From Calditrichia bacterium (lineage in GTDB: Bacteria; Calditrichota; Calditrichia; RBG-13-44-9; J075), in assembly GCA_028284445.1 (NCBI GenBank), contig JANQRS010000036.1, forward strand, positions 1 through 64,000: a stretch of DNA of 64,000 nt, written 5' to 3'. The position numbers were made by a program, and so were the translations under genes. Below the pieces are notes generated by a model that had not been told where the DNA came from, ran no database searches, and worked only from the letters and a program-made list of their open reading frames with translations. Below are positions 17,634-25,274 of the stretch, in pieces (within the stretch, counting starts at the first letter, position 1; every line of letters begins with the position of its first letter).

Positions 17634-18101
17634 TCATTCCCACATGAATTCCTCGTCGATCTCCACACCAAATTTCTGACAAATTCGTCGAATTTCATCC
17701 TTGTAGGAAATTGTTGCATGGTGTTCCATTTGGTTCTCAATGTAGCGCATCAGAACCTTTATCTGCCCTGGTGCTATTGAAAACGCACCATATCCTTTTT
17801 GCCACCGGAATTGGTGAGGCAATTTCGCACCGGAATTTAACCAATGTGACGACGCCCGCTTTAAATCTCTAACTATATTGGCAATAGATTGCGTCCTCGA
17901 CAGTCTTATCAGCAAATGGACATGGTCCTCAGTGCCTCCGACTGCCAGGGCAGTACAGCCTTTTCGTTTGCAGGTAGTTGCTAAATAGGGATGTAATTGT
18001 CGCCGGATTTCACTCTTTCTCAGGAAGGGAAGCCGGCGCTTTGTCGAAAAAACAATGTGAATATAAAGCTGGCTGAACGAATGACCTCTTGCCGATCCTA
18101 T
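17634..18101 (-). CDS. REP-associated tyrosine transposase (IS200-like Y1 family)
   Basis: HUH-type single-strand transposase. The metal-binding HUH motif is in GGTEDHVHLLIRL and the nucleophile Tyr in LMRYIENQMEHH. The start GHSFSQLYIHIVFSTKRRLPFL is the family N-terminus. With the boundary used here it has 155 residues, the usual size. The start is a problem: the conserved part is preceded by an excellent AGGAAGGAG with a 6-nt spacer, but the codon there is ATA instead of ATG. In-frame ATGs at 18167 and further upstream would add about 22 or more residues encoded by short repeats. So either ATA (or ATT) is used, translation starts in the repeats, or the gene is silenced by one base change. 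Such proteins act on REP palindromes, which flank this gene. Confidence 0.82.
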   Translation of the reverse strand: MGSARGHSFSQLYIHIVFSTKRRLPFLRKSEIRRQLHPYLATTCKRKGCTALAVGGTEDHVHLLIRLSRTQSIANIVRDLKRASSHWLNSGAKLPHQFRWQKGYGAFSIAPGQIKVLMRYIENQMEHHATISYKDEIRRICQKFGVEIDEEFMWE

Positions 18102-18119
18102 AAGAATCTCCTTCCTGCT

Positions 18120-18182
18120 AATTTGTCCATTTTCCGCAAGTTCGCCTGTTTCCACAAATTTGTCCATTTTCCACAAGTTCGC
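18120..18182. repeat. 26-bp direct repeat pair
   Basis: AATTTGTCCATTTTCC(G/A)CAAGTTCGC occurs at 18120-18145 and again at 18157-18182 with one difference. The second copy runs into the REP-like repeat. It lies upstream of the transposase gene. Confidence 0.85.
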
Positions 18183-18225
18183 TTGGGGCGAACATCTGGC
18201 TGTGCTATGTAACGGCTTCGCCGTT
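18177..18225 (+). repeat. REP-like repeat, right copy 1
   Basis: 49 bp starting GTTCGCTTGGGGCGAAC and ending AACGGCTTCGCCGTT, both able to form hairpins. It is identical to the copy 95 bp further right, and the identity extends 6 bp upstream (CCACAA). Confidence 0.93.
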
Positions 18226-18271
18226 CTGGAAAGCAGGGTTTTGCGTACCGGCATCTCTGTACCTCCCACAA

Positions 18272-18320
18272 GTTCGCTTGGGGCGAACATCTGGCTGTGC
18301 TATGTAACGGCTTCGCCGTT
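18272..18320 (+). repeat. REP-like repeat, right copy 2
   Basis: A second identical 49-bp copy. Together with copy 1 it forms a tandem pair separated by 46 bp of unique sequence, as in a BIME. Confidence 0.93.
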
Positions 18321-18388
18321 TATGCATAGATGACGGGAATGGCGAAATTCCACAAAAATATTAAGAGGAAAATTTGGAAGGTCGGTTT

Positions 18389-19021
18389 TTATAATGAAAA
18401 CCAGTTCTTAATCGCCGGACCGAGGCGATCGTAGGATTGATAGCCGGCGGTGAGCAATCCCAATTTTGCATCACTGCGCAGGATGACCGATGGGAAACCG
18501 CGGACGCCATATTCCTTTGCCTGCTGAAAGTCGGCGGTTGTTGCCTTGCGAATGTCTATTGAGTCATAGTGCGATTGAAAATCGCTCTCAGAAATATCAT
18601 ATTTTGCGAGGTAGGGGAGGTAGCTTCCGGGAAGGGTGATATCAATATTTTTTGTATAGAAGGCTCGCTGCAAATCCTTGAAAAAATCAAATTCAACCTC
18701 TGGCTTAAGATGCCGAACCGTGACCACAGCTTTGGCCGCCGGTTCGGTATCATATAAAAAATCTTTTCGATCAAAAAACGAATAATCAAATGGCTGACCG
18801 CTGGCCTCTTCCACATGCTCCCAATGTGAGCGGATCATATCGCCAACAGAGGTCGTCATGCGTTGTGCATGAATACCGGGCCGCAATCCGCCAACAATGG
18901 TTTTAAATTCAGCATATTCACCGAACTCCGCTTGAATTTTTTCCAGGACCGGGACAAATCCCCAGCACCAGGAGCACATCGGATCGCCAATGTAGATAAT
19001 ACTGCGCGATGCTTCAGCCAT
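18389..19021 (-). CDS. DsbA family protein, FrnE-like
   Basis: Thioredoxin-fold protein of 210 residues with the active-site motif CSWC at residues 16-19, directly after the first beta strand (IIYIGDPMCSWCWGF). The second signature GVRGFPSVIL, with the cis-Pro, is near residue 175. This is the FrnE/DsbA-like cytoplasmic group; there is no signal peptide, so it is not a periplasmic DsbA. It may be a disulfide isomerase or oxidoreductase in the cytoplasm. It starts 12 nt after the SDR gene stop and is probably co-transcribed with it. Confidence 0.88.
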   Translation of the reverse strand: MAEASRSIIYIGDPMCSWCWGFVPVLEKIQAEFGEYAEFKTIVGGLRPGIHAQRMTTSVGDMIRSHWEHVEEASGQPFDYSFFDRKDFLYDTEPAAKAVVTVRHLKPEVEFDFFKDLQRAFYTKNIDITLPGSYLPYLAKYDISESDFQSHYDSIDIRKATTADFQQAKEYGVRGFPSVILRSDAKLGLLTAGYQSYDRLGPAIKNWFSL

Positions 19022-19033
19022 GAGCGTCGTTCC

Positions 19034-19930
19034 TTAATCCTGCGGTTTAACCGACTTGAGTTGGGAGATGCCGAAATTTTCCAGCAAGGCATCCTGAACC
19101 TGATCGCAGGTGGCATTAATGGCCGTCGGCCCTTCGCCGCCGCTCATCGGGTCAACAACCATGCGCAACGGACGACTGCCTGCCGGTGTTTCGATCAATG
19201 TCAATACCGCATCTGCGACGTCTTGCGGATCAGGTGCATCATCACCTTTCAGCATCTCGGCGGCTCCGCCCCACATTTGACCGGGGATATCATTGATCTC
19301 GCCATAGCTCGCAAGGGCTGCTGTATCAGCCGGAGGCGCCATGTTAGCAAGAAAGTTAGTGCCGAAACCGCCCGGCTGAATCAGCACAAAATCAACGCCG
19401 GTGCCGGATAGCTCGTAGCGATAGCTTTCTGTCATGCCTTCCAGGGCAAATTTGGAGGCCGTGTAGGGCGCCGCGAAGGGAATAACGATGCGACCCATCA
19501 CGCTGCTGATGTTGATGACCAGGCCGCTGCCCTTGGCTCTCATTGAGGGCAAGACTGCCTTGCATACTCGCTGAACGCCGTAGACGTTAACATCAAACAC
19601 TTTATGCCATTGATCGGTTGTGAAGCCCTCTACGATGCCGCCTGCGCCAAATCCGGCATTGTTGACGACAACATCGATGCTGCCGGTTGCGTCCAATGCC
19701 TTCTGAACCGCGTCATTGACGGAGCTTTCGTTTGTCACATCGAGTTCCAGCAAGTGCAGCGTCCCGGATGTGCCTTCAGCTGCTGCTTTCAGCTGTTGCG
19801 CATTATCGGCATTCTTTCCGTTTAAGCCGCGCATTGTGGCGAATACGGTATGTCCCTTATTGAGTAGGGTTTGTGTAATCAGAAATCCGAAACCGGTGCT
19901 GGCGCCGGTCACAAGAACATTTTTTGACAT
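19034..19930 (-). CDS. SDR family oxidoreductase (pair with DsbA-like gene)
   Basis: Short-chain dehydrogenase/reductase of 298 residues. It has TGASTGFG at residues 8-15, NNAGFGAGG near 95, and catalytic Ser (NISSVMGR) and YTASKFALEG. The G-F-G variant of the cofactor motif and the long C-terminal tail are seen in the retinol/17-beta-HSD-like SDR group. An Arg in ATMRGLNGK after strand 2 favours NADP(H). Start ATG has AAGGAGAGA just upstream. First gene of a pair with the DsbA-like gene. The substrate is unknown. Confidence 0.9.
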   Translation of the reverse strand: MSKNVLVTGASTGFGFLITQTLLNKGHTVFATMRGLNGKNADNAQQLKAAAEGTSGTLHLLELDVTNESSVNDAVQKALDATGSIDVVVNNAGFGAGGIVEGFTTDQWHKVFDVNVYGVQRVCKAVLPSMRAKGSGLVINISSVMGRIVIPFAAPYTASKFALEGMTESYRYELSGTGVDFVLIQPGGFGTNFLANMAPPADTAALASYGEINDIPGQMWGGAAEMLKGDDAPDPQDVADAVLTLIETPAGSRPLRMVVDPMSGGEGPTAINATCDQVQDALLENFGISQLKSVKPQD

Positions 19931-20046
19931 TCTCTCTCCTTGGAAAAATTAGATGGTTGTGCGATGTTATGATACTAAGATGCAGAAATCACAAGCGGGT
20001 TACAGTTTTGTTGATTTCCACAGAAAAACTTTACATTTGATGGCCT

Positions 20047-20406
20047 ATGAGAATTCTAAATATCGTCATGTTACTTGCGTTTCTTTTGTCGGTTTTTGTA
20101 CAAATTAACGATCCCGATCCGCTGCTCTGGATAATTGTCTACGGACTGGCTGCTGCCGCCTGCATCATGTATCATGTCAAGAAACTTGAGTGGCGATATC
20201 CGGCAGTGCTCGGTGTGCTGACATTGCTATGGGCAGCTAGCCTTGCGCCGGCTGTCATCGGCAAGGTTGGATGGGGAGAATTGGTCACCGACATCACCAT
20301 GAAAACAATTGCCGTCGAAAAGGGCCGTGAAATGGGCGGTTTGTTGATTATTGCAGCATGGATGCTGGTATTGGCGCAGAATTTGAGAAATTCGAAACAA
20401 GAATAG
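20047..20406 (+). CDS. TMEM220-like small membrane protein
   Basis: 119 residues with four hydrophobic segments and the TMEM220-family marks QINDPDPLLWIIVYG near residue 22 and EKGREMGGLLIIAAWM near the end. The conserved acidic and Arg residues sit at membrane edges. TMEM220 proteins are found in bacteria and animals and have no known function. It is transcribed alone, divergent from the SDR/DsbA pair. No strong ribosome binding site is visible. Confidence 0.82.
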   Translation: MRILNIVMLLAFLLSVFVQINDPDPLLWIIVYGLAAAACIMYHVKKLEWRYPAVLGVLTLLWAASLAPAVIGKVGWGELVTDITMKTIAVEKGREMGGLLIIAAWMLVLAQNLRNSKQE

Positions 20407-20734
20407 AAAATGCCAAATCTGTCACAATGTCTTTCGCTCAACGTAGTATAATTGACAAGTCTGTTTGTGGCGCTTCTACCACTTTTTGTAGCAACTTTAC
20501 GACAGGCTGTCGATCTTCTACCACTTTTTGTCTTTGATATCACCGTTACAGTTTTTTGGTCCGGCATATTCAGATCACCGCAGATTCGAATGTCGGCCTC
20601 TTTAGCACCTCAATGTCGCATTGCGCTTTGGGGATGTTGTATTTATTGCATCAGCGCGCGGGCACGCGGCTGATGTCATTGGAGCATGTTACAATTTGAA
20701 AGTAAAATAGTCTTGTGTTGTGAGGTAGCTACGC
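20407..20734. other. 328-bp gap with a 17-bp direct repeat
   Basis: CTTCTACCACTTTTTGT occurs at 20473-20489 and 20515-20531. An open frame covering 20452-20673 has no ribosome binding site, no recognisable similarity and a repeat-derived N-terminus, so I do not call it. Nothing else is visible. The end of the gap must hold the promoter of the pilin-like operon. Confidence 0.6.
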
Positions 20735-21211
20735 ATGGAACGCATATTGTTCATTCTGGCAATTCTGACGTTCTCGATGATATCGTTGTCAACCAACAAT
20801 GATATCCTGGACCGGCAGGTGCTCGTGTTTCAAAGTGAAGCCATAATCAATGCCGTCGGCGTTGCCGAACAGATTCTCGAAGAGATTTCGCTCGAGAGTT
20901 TTGATGAGGAAACGACCAATTCGCAAAGAGTGAGTTCCGCCGGGGATTTGACCTCGGTATTGAGTCTCGGCAGCGATGGTCTGGAGCCGTCAGATGATGA
21001 TATTGATGATTACGATGGACGCGTCATTAGCTTCGACGCCGGCAGGATACCTGGTTTTCAGGCTATTATAGACGTTGCGTATGCCGACACGTCCAATCCG
21101 AGTCTGGATGCGATCAGCCCAACCTACGCCAAGCGAGTAAGGATTTCTATTACCAATCCGGATTTCATGACCGATTCGCTGCGAATCGAACGTTTGTTTA
21201 CTTACTATTGA
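20735..21211 (+). CDS. PilV-like minor pilin/pseudopilin homologue without prepilin leader
   Basis: 158 residues: a 15-residue hydrophobic N-terminus (ILFILAILTFSMISL), then an amphipathic helix with EAIINAVGVAEQILEEISLESFDEE, the pattern seen after the hydrophobic helix in PilV-type minor pilins, then a small globular domain. The usual type III leader (basic residues, Gly-Phe, Glu at +5) is missing. A GAGGTAG precedes the ATG. It is the first of three closely packed genes (12-nt and 1-nt gaps) in PilV-PilW-PilX order. The pilin relationship is inferred from helix pattern, order and the neighbours; it is not certain. Confidence 0.6.
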   Translation: MERILFILAILTFSMISLSTNNDILDRQVLVFQSEAIINAVGVAEQILEEISLESFDEETTNSQRVSSAGDLTSVLSLGSDGLEPSDDDIDDYDGRVISFDAGRIPGFQAIIDVAYADTSNPSLDAISPTYAKRVRISITNPDFMTDSLRIERLFTYY

Positions 21212-21223
21212 TAGGACACCGCC

Positions 21224-21805
21224 ATGCAATTTCTAATCGATCACGTCAGCTCGCTATTATATTTTGCCTTCTTCCTGATGGCCACGATTGCCTTGCAGCA
21301 CGGAATGACGGCATCTCTCAATAAATGTCGAATGGAAATCGACGAGCAGTTGGATATGGTTCAGACAGTGAAAATATTGGACCAGGACTTTCACAAGCTG
21401 GGTTACGGCACCTCTGCGCCCAACTTCATGGTTGGCAATGTCGATTCCATGGAAGTAAAGTTCTTCAGCGATATCGATAATAACGGTATTGTTGATTCAA
21501 TCCACTATTATCTTGGCGACGTCACAGAATTGTCGTCAACCGACAATCCGAACGACAGGATACTCTATCGCAAGCTTAACTCGGACGCCGCTACCCAGGT
21601 GATTCCGGGAGTAACCGATTTTCAGCTAAGCTATGTGGACACTTCCGGCAGCGTTATTCCCTACGCTAATTTGACAACCGTAACCGGAGTGAATAATGTC
21701 CGGGCAGTACGGGTGCGAATTAAATTGGAAAGCGCCTTCATGATGGAAGATTCCTATGCCGGTACCAGCTGGCAGGGTAGTTATGCCCCGGTAAATCTGA
21801 GGTAA
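21224..21805 (+). CDS. PilW-like minor pilin/pseudopilin homologue without prepilin leader
   Basis: 193 residues. The N-terminal hydrophobic segment is SSLLYFAFFLMATIAL, followed by DEQLDMVQTVKILDQDFHKLGYG, which is the PilW pattern of a helix ending in an R/H-x-x-G-Y/F element. The C-terminal part has IPGVTDFQLSYVDTSG and VNNVRAVRVRIKLES, also typical of PilW-like proteins. No Gly-Phe...Glu cleavage site is present. Middle gene of the three; the next gene starts 1 nt after its stop. Confidence 0.62.
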   Translation: MQFLIDHVSSLLYFAFFLMATIALQHGMTASLNKCRMEIDEQLDMVQTVKILDQDFHKLGYGTSAPNFMVGNVDSMEVKFFSDIDNNGIVDSIHYYLGDVTELSSTDNPNDRILYRKLNSDAATQVIPGVTDFQLSYVDTSGSVIPYANLTTVTGVNNVRAVRVRIKLESAFMMEDSYAGTSWQGSYAPVNLR

Positions 21806-21806
21806 T

Positions 21807-22805
21807 ATGGGAAAGCTAACGATAATTTTGGTCATCGGCCTGATGATGTTTGTTGGCGTTTCATCGATGAACTTCAATCGCGTTGGTGTGGAAGCGGTAG
21901 CAAATAGTGGCGACTACTATAGCGATGGCGTTGCTCGGAATCTTTCACGCTCTGTGCTTGAGTATTATTCGATGCGTTTGGCGGCCAACCCGACTCTCAA
22001 CGGAACGTTCACAGAGACAGATAAGTATTTTATCGGCAGTTACGATACCGTTACTGTTACGCCGGCTGGGGGAGACACCGTCAATATCCTCATTAAATCC
22101 CGATTCGGCCAGTCACTCCACGAACTCTCTGCCACGCTTGTTGTTGATGCAACTGTCGAGTGGCCATACGCTATTTTTGGCGCCAACGATGTGACATTTA
22201 ATGCTGGCGGCAATATTACCGGTGATGTTCACGCAAATAATATCATCGATAATACCGGAGGTGTCAGCATTAGCGGCACGACCAGTTCCGGTAGTCCGCT
22301 TTCGGCACCGGCAGTGAACTGGACCTTCTACGAAAACGAAGCAATCGCTGCCGGCCAGCGAGTAGTTGGTGATATGACCTTTACCGGTGCATCATATACC
22401 GGGGTTTGGTACATTACCGGTACCGCCACAATCGGTGCCAATACCGATCTGGATGGTACCATCGTTGCAGCAAATGATATCATTATTAACAGTGCTACCA
22501 ATGTTTCCTTAAGAGCCCTGCCGCAAAATTATCCAACCTTACTTTCAGGAAACACCATCACTGCTACCGTCACTGCCGATATCACTGGATTTAGAGGCTT
22601 GATGTATGGGACCAATGATATTATTATCGGTGGTGAGTTTGATGGGCGGGGAGCGCTGGCAACCGGCGTCAATATCGGTACGATTACGACAAATGATGTC
22701 TTTAACCTCATTTACGACGCAGTCTATACAACCGGCAACCCCGGCATGACGTTTGGCATCAGTGCCTCTGATACTCTGGTGACCCTAATCCGCTATTTTG
22801 AATAG
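21807..22805 (+). CDS. PilX-like protein with beta-helix-like domain
   Basis: 332 residues. The N-terminal hydrophobic segment (LTIILVIGLMMFVGVSSM) and the helix SDGVARNLSRSVLEYYSMRLAAN resemble PilX-type minor pilins. From about residue 120 on the chain turns into short repeated beta strands rich in Gly, Asn, Thr and Ile (NAGGNITGDVHANNI, VSISGTTSSG, TATIGANTDLDGTIVAANDIIINSATN), the look of a right-handed beta-helix or bactofilin-like coil. It has no standard prepilin peptidase site. Last gene of the three-gene operon. A surface or cell-envelope role is likely; the details are inference. Confidence 0.6.
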   Translation: MGKLTIILVIGLMMFVGVSSMNFNRVGVEAVANSGDYYSDGVARNLSRSVLEYYSMRLAANPTLNGTFTETDKYFIGSYDTVTVTPAGGDTVNILIKSRFGQSLHELSATLVVDATVEWPYAIFGANDVTFNAGGNITGDVHANNIIDNTGGVSISGTTSSGSPLSAPAVNWTFYENEAIAAGQRVVGDMTFTGASYTGVWYITGTATIGANTDLDGTIVAANDIIINSATNVSLRALPQNYPTLLSGNTITATVTADITGFRGLMYGTNDIIIGGEFDGRGALATGVNIGTITTNDVFNLIYDAVYTTGNPGMTFGISASDTLVTLIRYFE

Positions 22806-22940
22806 CACCTGCCAAAAACCTTTGTAAATCCCGCAAAAAACTGTTGATTAATTCCTGATTATTTGGGAATTATAATGGGTGTTTTCTGAAACATCTCTCA
22901 AACTACCAGCAATATTACCAACTTCAGCGCGGAGAACGTT

Positions 22941-24104
22941 ATGCCCAGAAAAATCCGGATGGGAATGATTGGCGGTGGAAAAGACGCCTTTATAGGAGCA
23001 GTGCATCGAATTGCAGCGGCGATCGATGGCCAAATTGAACTGGTTTGTGGTGCGTTCAGCAGTGATCCCAAGAAATCGAAAGCATCTGGCCGGGAGCTCT
23101 TCCTACCGCCGGATCGCGTCTACGGCACCTACGAAGAAATGATTCTAAAAGAGAAGGAGTTGCCGGAAGGGGAGCGCATGGATTTCGTATCGATCGTTAC
23201 CCCGAACTTTATGCATTATGCGCCGGCAAAAATGGCCCTGGAAAACGGTTTTCACGTGATATGCGATAAACCGATGACCTTTGATTTGGAGCAGGCAAAA
23301 GATCTTGAGAAGCTGGTCAAAAAGAGCAAAAAACTTTTCGGTCTGACGCATAATTACACCGGTTATCCGATGGTGAAGGAAGCCCGGCATATGATTGCTA
23401 CCGGCAAAATAGGTAAGGTTCGCAAGATTGTGGTGGAATATCCGCAAGGCTGGCTGGCGACCCCGCTGGAGAAAACCGGTCAAAAACAGGCCGATTGGCG
23501 CACAGATCCCAAACGCGCCGGCGCCGCCGGCTGCATGGGTGACATTGGCACCCATGCGGAAAATCTTGCTGAATACATAACAGGTTTGAAAATTCAGTCG
23601 GTTTGTGCTGACCTCACAACTTTTGTGAAAGGGCGTAAACTGGATGATGATGGCAATGTTTTGCTGCGCTTCCGCGGCGGTGCGAGGGGAATCCTGTTTG
23701 CCAGTCAAATCTCTGTTGGCGAAGAAAACAATTTGAAAATCCGCATCTATGGCGAGAAAGGCGGCTTGGAGTGGTTCCAGATAGAGCCGAACACTCTCAT
23801 CGCCAAATGGCTGGATAAACCGACGCAAATCATTCGCGCCGGTGGCAACTATGGCAATCTATCCAAGTCCGCACTTGCGCATTGCCGCACGCCTGCGGGC
23901 CATCCGGAAGGATTCCTGGAGGCGTTCGCCAACATCTATCGTAATTTTGCAAACGCTTTGCGGAAGGTGGAAAGTGGCAAGAAGCCTAACGAGATCGATC
24001 TTGATTTCCCGACTGTGAAGGACGGCGTGCGCGGCATGGCCTTCATCGAAACGGTGGTTGAGGCCAGCAAGAGCAAAGAAAAATGGTATCCGTTCAAGAA
24101 ATAG
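22941..24104 (+). CDS. Gfo/Idh/MocA family oxidoreductase
   Basis: NAD(P)-dependent dehydrogenase of 387 residues with an N-terminal Rossmann motif GMIGGGKDAFIG and the family motif CDKPMTFDLEQA (the EKP-like motif, here DKP) near residue 110. The middle ADWRTDPKRAGAAGCMGDIGTHAENL is typical of the inositol 2-dehydrogenase-like subgroup that acts on cyclic polyols and sugars. Start ATG has GCGGAGAA upstream, and a TATAAT sits at 22871-22876. The TIM-barrel isomerase follows after 15 nt, forming a two-gene catabolic unit. The substrate is not determined. Confidence 0.92.
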   Translation: MPRKIRMGMIGGGKDAFIGAVHRIAAAIDGQIELVCGAFSSDPKKSKASGRELFLPPDRVYGTYEEMILKEKELPEGERMDFVSIVTPNFMHYAPAKMALENGFHVICDKPMTFDLEQAKDLEKLVKKSKKLFGLTHNYTGYPMVKEARHMIATGKIGKVRKIVVEYPQGWLATPLEKTGQKQADWRTDPKRAGAAGCMGDIGTHAENLAEYITGLKIQSVCADLTTFVKGRKLDDDGNVLLRFRGGARGILFASQISVGEENNLKIRIYGEKGGLEWFQIEPNTLIAKWLDKPTQIIRAGGNYGNLSKSALAHCRTPAGHPEGFLEAFANIYRNFANALRKVESGKKPNEIDLDFPTVKDGVRGMAFIETVVEASKSKEKWYPFKK

Positions 24105-24119
24105 AGACAGGAGTACATT

Positions 24120-25112
24120 ATGGGACGTCCCGTAACACTTTTTACCGGTCAGTGGGCGGATCTCTCACTGGAAACAATGTGTGAAAAAGCCGTTGCCTTC
24201 GGCTACGACGGTCTGGAATTGGCGTGCTGGGGAGATCACTTTGAAGTAGATAAAGCAGACGATGCCTACTGCAAGGCGAAGCGCGATCTGCTGGCAAAAC
24301 ATGATCTTCAGCTGTTTTCAATTTCCAGCCACCTGGTTGGACAGGCTGTTGCGGACAATGTTGATGAACGCCATAAGGCCATCCTGCCGGATTACGTCTG
24401 GGGCGATGGTGATCCACAAGGTGTGCGCGAAAGGGCGCAGCAGGAGATGATTGAAACCGGCCGGGCAGCAGCGAGACTTGGTGTCAAAGTGGTCAATGGC
24501 TTCACCGGCAGCCCGATCTGGCATTTGTTATATGCCTTTCCGCCAATTCCGGATGGCATGATTGATCGCGGCTACGAAGAATTTGCCAGCTGCTGGAAAC
24601 CGATTCTCGACGAATACCAAAAGCTTGGCATCAAATTCGGGCTGGAAGTACATCCGACAGAAATCGCCTTCGACATTGCCAGCACGGAACGGGCGATTGA
24701 AGCGCTTGACGGGCATCCGGCATTTGGATTTAACTACGATCCCAGTCACCTTGGCTACCAGGGCGTTGACTATGTTGAATTTCTCTATCGTTTCGCTGAT
24801 CGCATTTTTCATGTTCATATGAAAGATGTTGGCTGGTCCTCCGAACTTACCGAAGCAGGGGTATTTGGCGGACACATTTCTTTCGGCGACCGCCGTCGCT
24901 TTTGGGATTTCCGCTCTCTTGGTCGTGGCAATATCGACTTTGAAGAAATTATCCGTGCTTTGAATCGTATTGGCTATCAAGGACCGCTTTCCGTCGAATG
25001 GGAAGACAGCGGTATGGATCGTGAGCACGGGGCTCGTGAAGCAGCTGAGTATGTGCGCATGGTTGACTTCCCCTCTGCTGATCGCGCATTTGATTCTGCG
25101 TTTGAGGAATAG
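24120..25112 (+). CDS. sugar phosphate isomerase/epimerase (xylose isomerase-like TIM barrel)
   Basis: 330 residues of an AP endonuclease 2/xylose isomerase-like TIM barrel. Metal-binding acids and His are visible in GLEVHPTEIAFD, FNYDPSHLGYQG, FHVHMKDVGWS and LSVEWEDSGMDREHG. The family includes inosose isomerases and 3-keto-sugar epimerases, which often act with Gfo/Idh/MocA enzymes like the gene 15 nt upstream. Start ATG has AGGAG 6 nt before it. A perfect 44-bp palindrome follows 29 bp behind its stop. Confidence 0.9.
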   Translation: MGRPVTLFTGQWADLSLETMCEKAVAFGYDGLELACWGDHFEVDKADDAYCKAKRDLLAKHDLQLFSISSHLVGQAVADNVDERHKAILPDYVWGDGDPQGVRERAQQEMIETGRAAARLGVKVVNGFTGSPIWHLLYAFPPIPDGMIDRGYEEFASCWKPILDEYQKLGIKFGLEVHPTEIAFDIASTERAIEALDGHPAFGFNYDPSHLGYQGVDYVEFLYRFADRIFHVHMKDVGWSSELTEAGVFGGHISFGDRRRFWDFRSLGRGNIDFEEIIRALNRIGYQGPLSVEWEDSGMDREHGAREAAEYVRMVDFPSADRAFDSAFEE

Positions 25113-25141
25113 GGTTCCGAAAGTTTCTTTTGAGGAAGCAA

Positions 25142-25185
25142 GGTCCCCCCTCTATCTCCCCCCGGGGGGAGATAGAGGGGGGACC
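25142..25185. repeat. 44-bp perfect palindrome, family A, copy 2
   Basis: Identical in all 44 positions to the copy at 3347-3390. Here the pairing extends 2 bp further on each side (AA/TT) and a run of T follows on the + strand, so in this position it could also work as a terminator for the two-gene sugar operon. Confidence 0.97.
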
Positions 25186-25274
25186 TTTTTTATTAGCGCG
25201 AAGGAGAGCGTCGAAGCGAGATGTACTTTTTTATGACATGGTGAAAATGGTGAACATTTGTATTATATTCCTGC

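Larger units (their letters stand above)
17568..18320 (-). mobile_element. REP-associated Y1 transposase unit with flanking 49-bp REP-like repeats
   Basis: The unit holds one transposase gene with a 49-bp repeat 17 bp beyond its stop (17568-17616) and two identical 49-bp repeats in opposite orientation beyond its start (18177-18225 and 18272-18320). The left copy and the reverse complement of the right copies agree at about 41 of 49 bases. Each repeat holds two small hairpins, AACGGC...GCCGTT and GTTCGCT...AGCGAAC. This is the layout of RAYT genes with their REP/BIME sequences. Confidence 0.8.

Noticed and set aside
17568..18320. CRISPR-like reading of the 49-bp repeats
   Set aside because: Only three copies, one inverted, unequal spacers, internal hairpins, and a Y1 transposase in between; fits REP/RAYT and not CRISPR.
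20452..20673. 73-residue frame in the gap before the pilin-like operon
   Set aside because: The N-terminus is made from a 17-bp direct repeat, no ribosome binding site is present, and the protein resembles nothing.
22844..22876. TTGATT and TATAAT before the Gfo/Idh/MocA gene as a sigma70 promoter
   Set aside because: The spacer is 21 bp, too long; the TATAAT may be real with another upstream element, so it is mentioned only with the gene.
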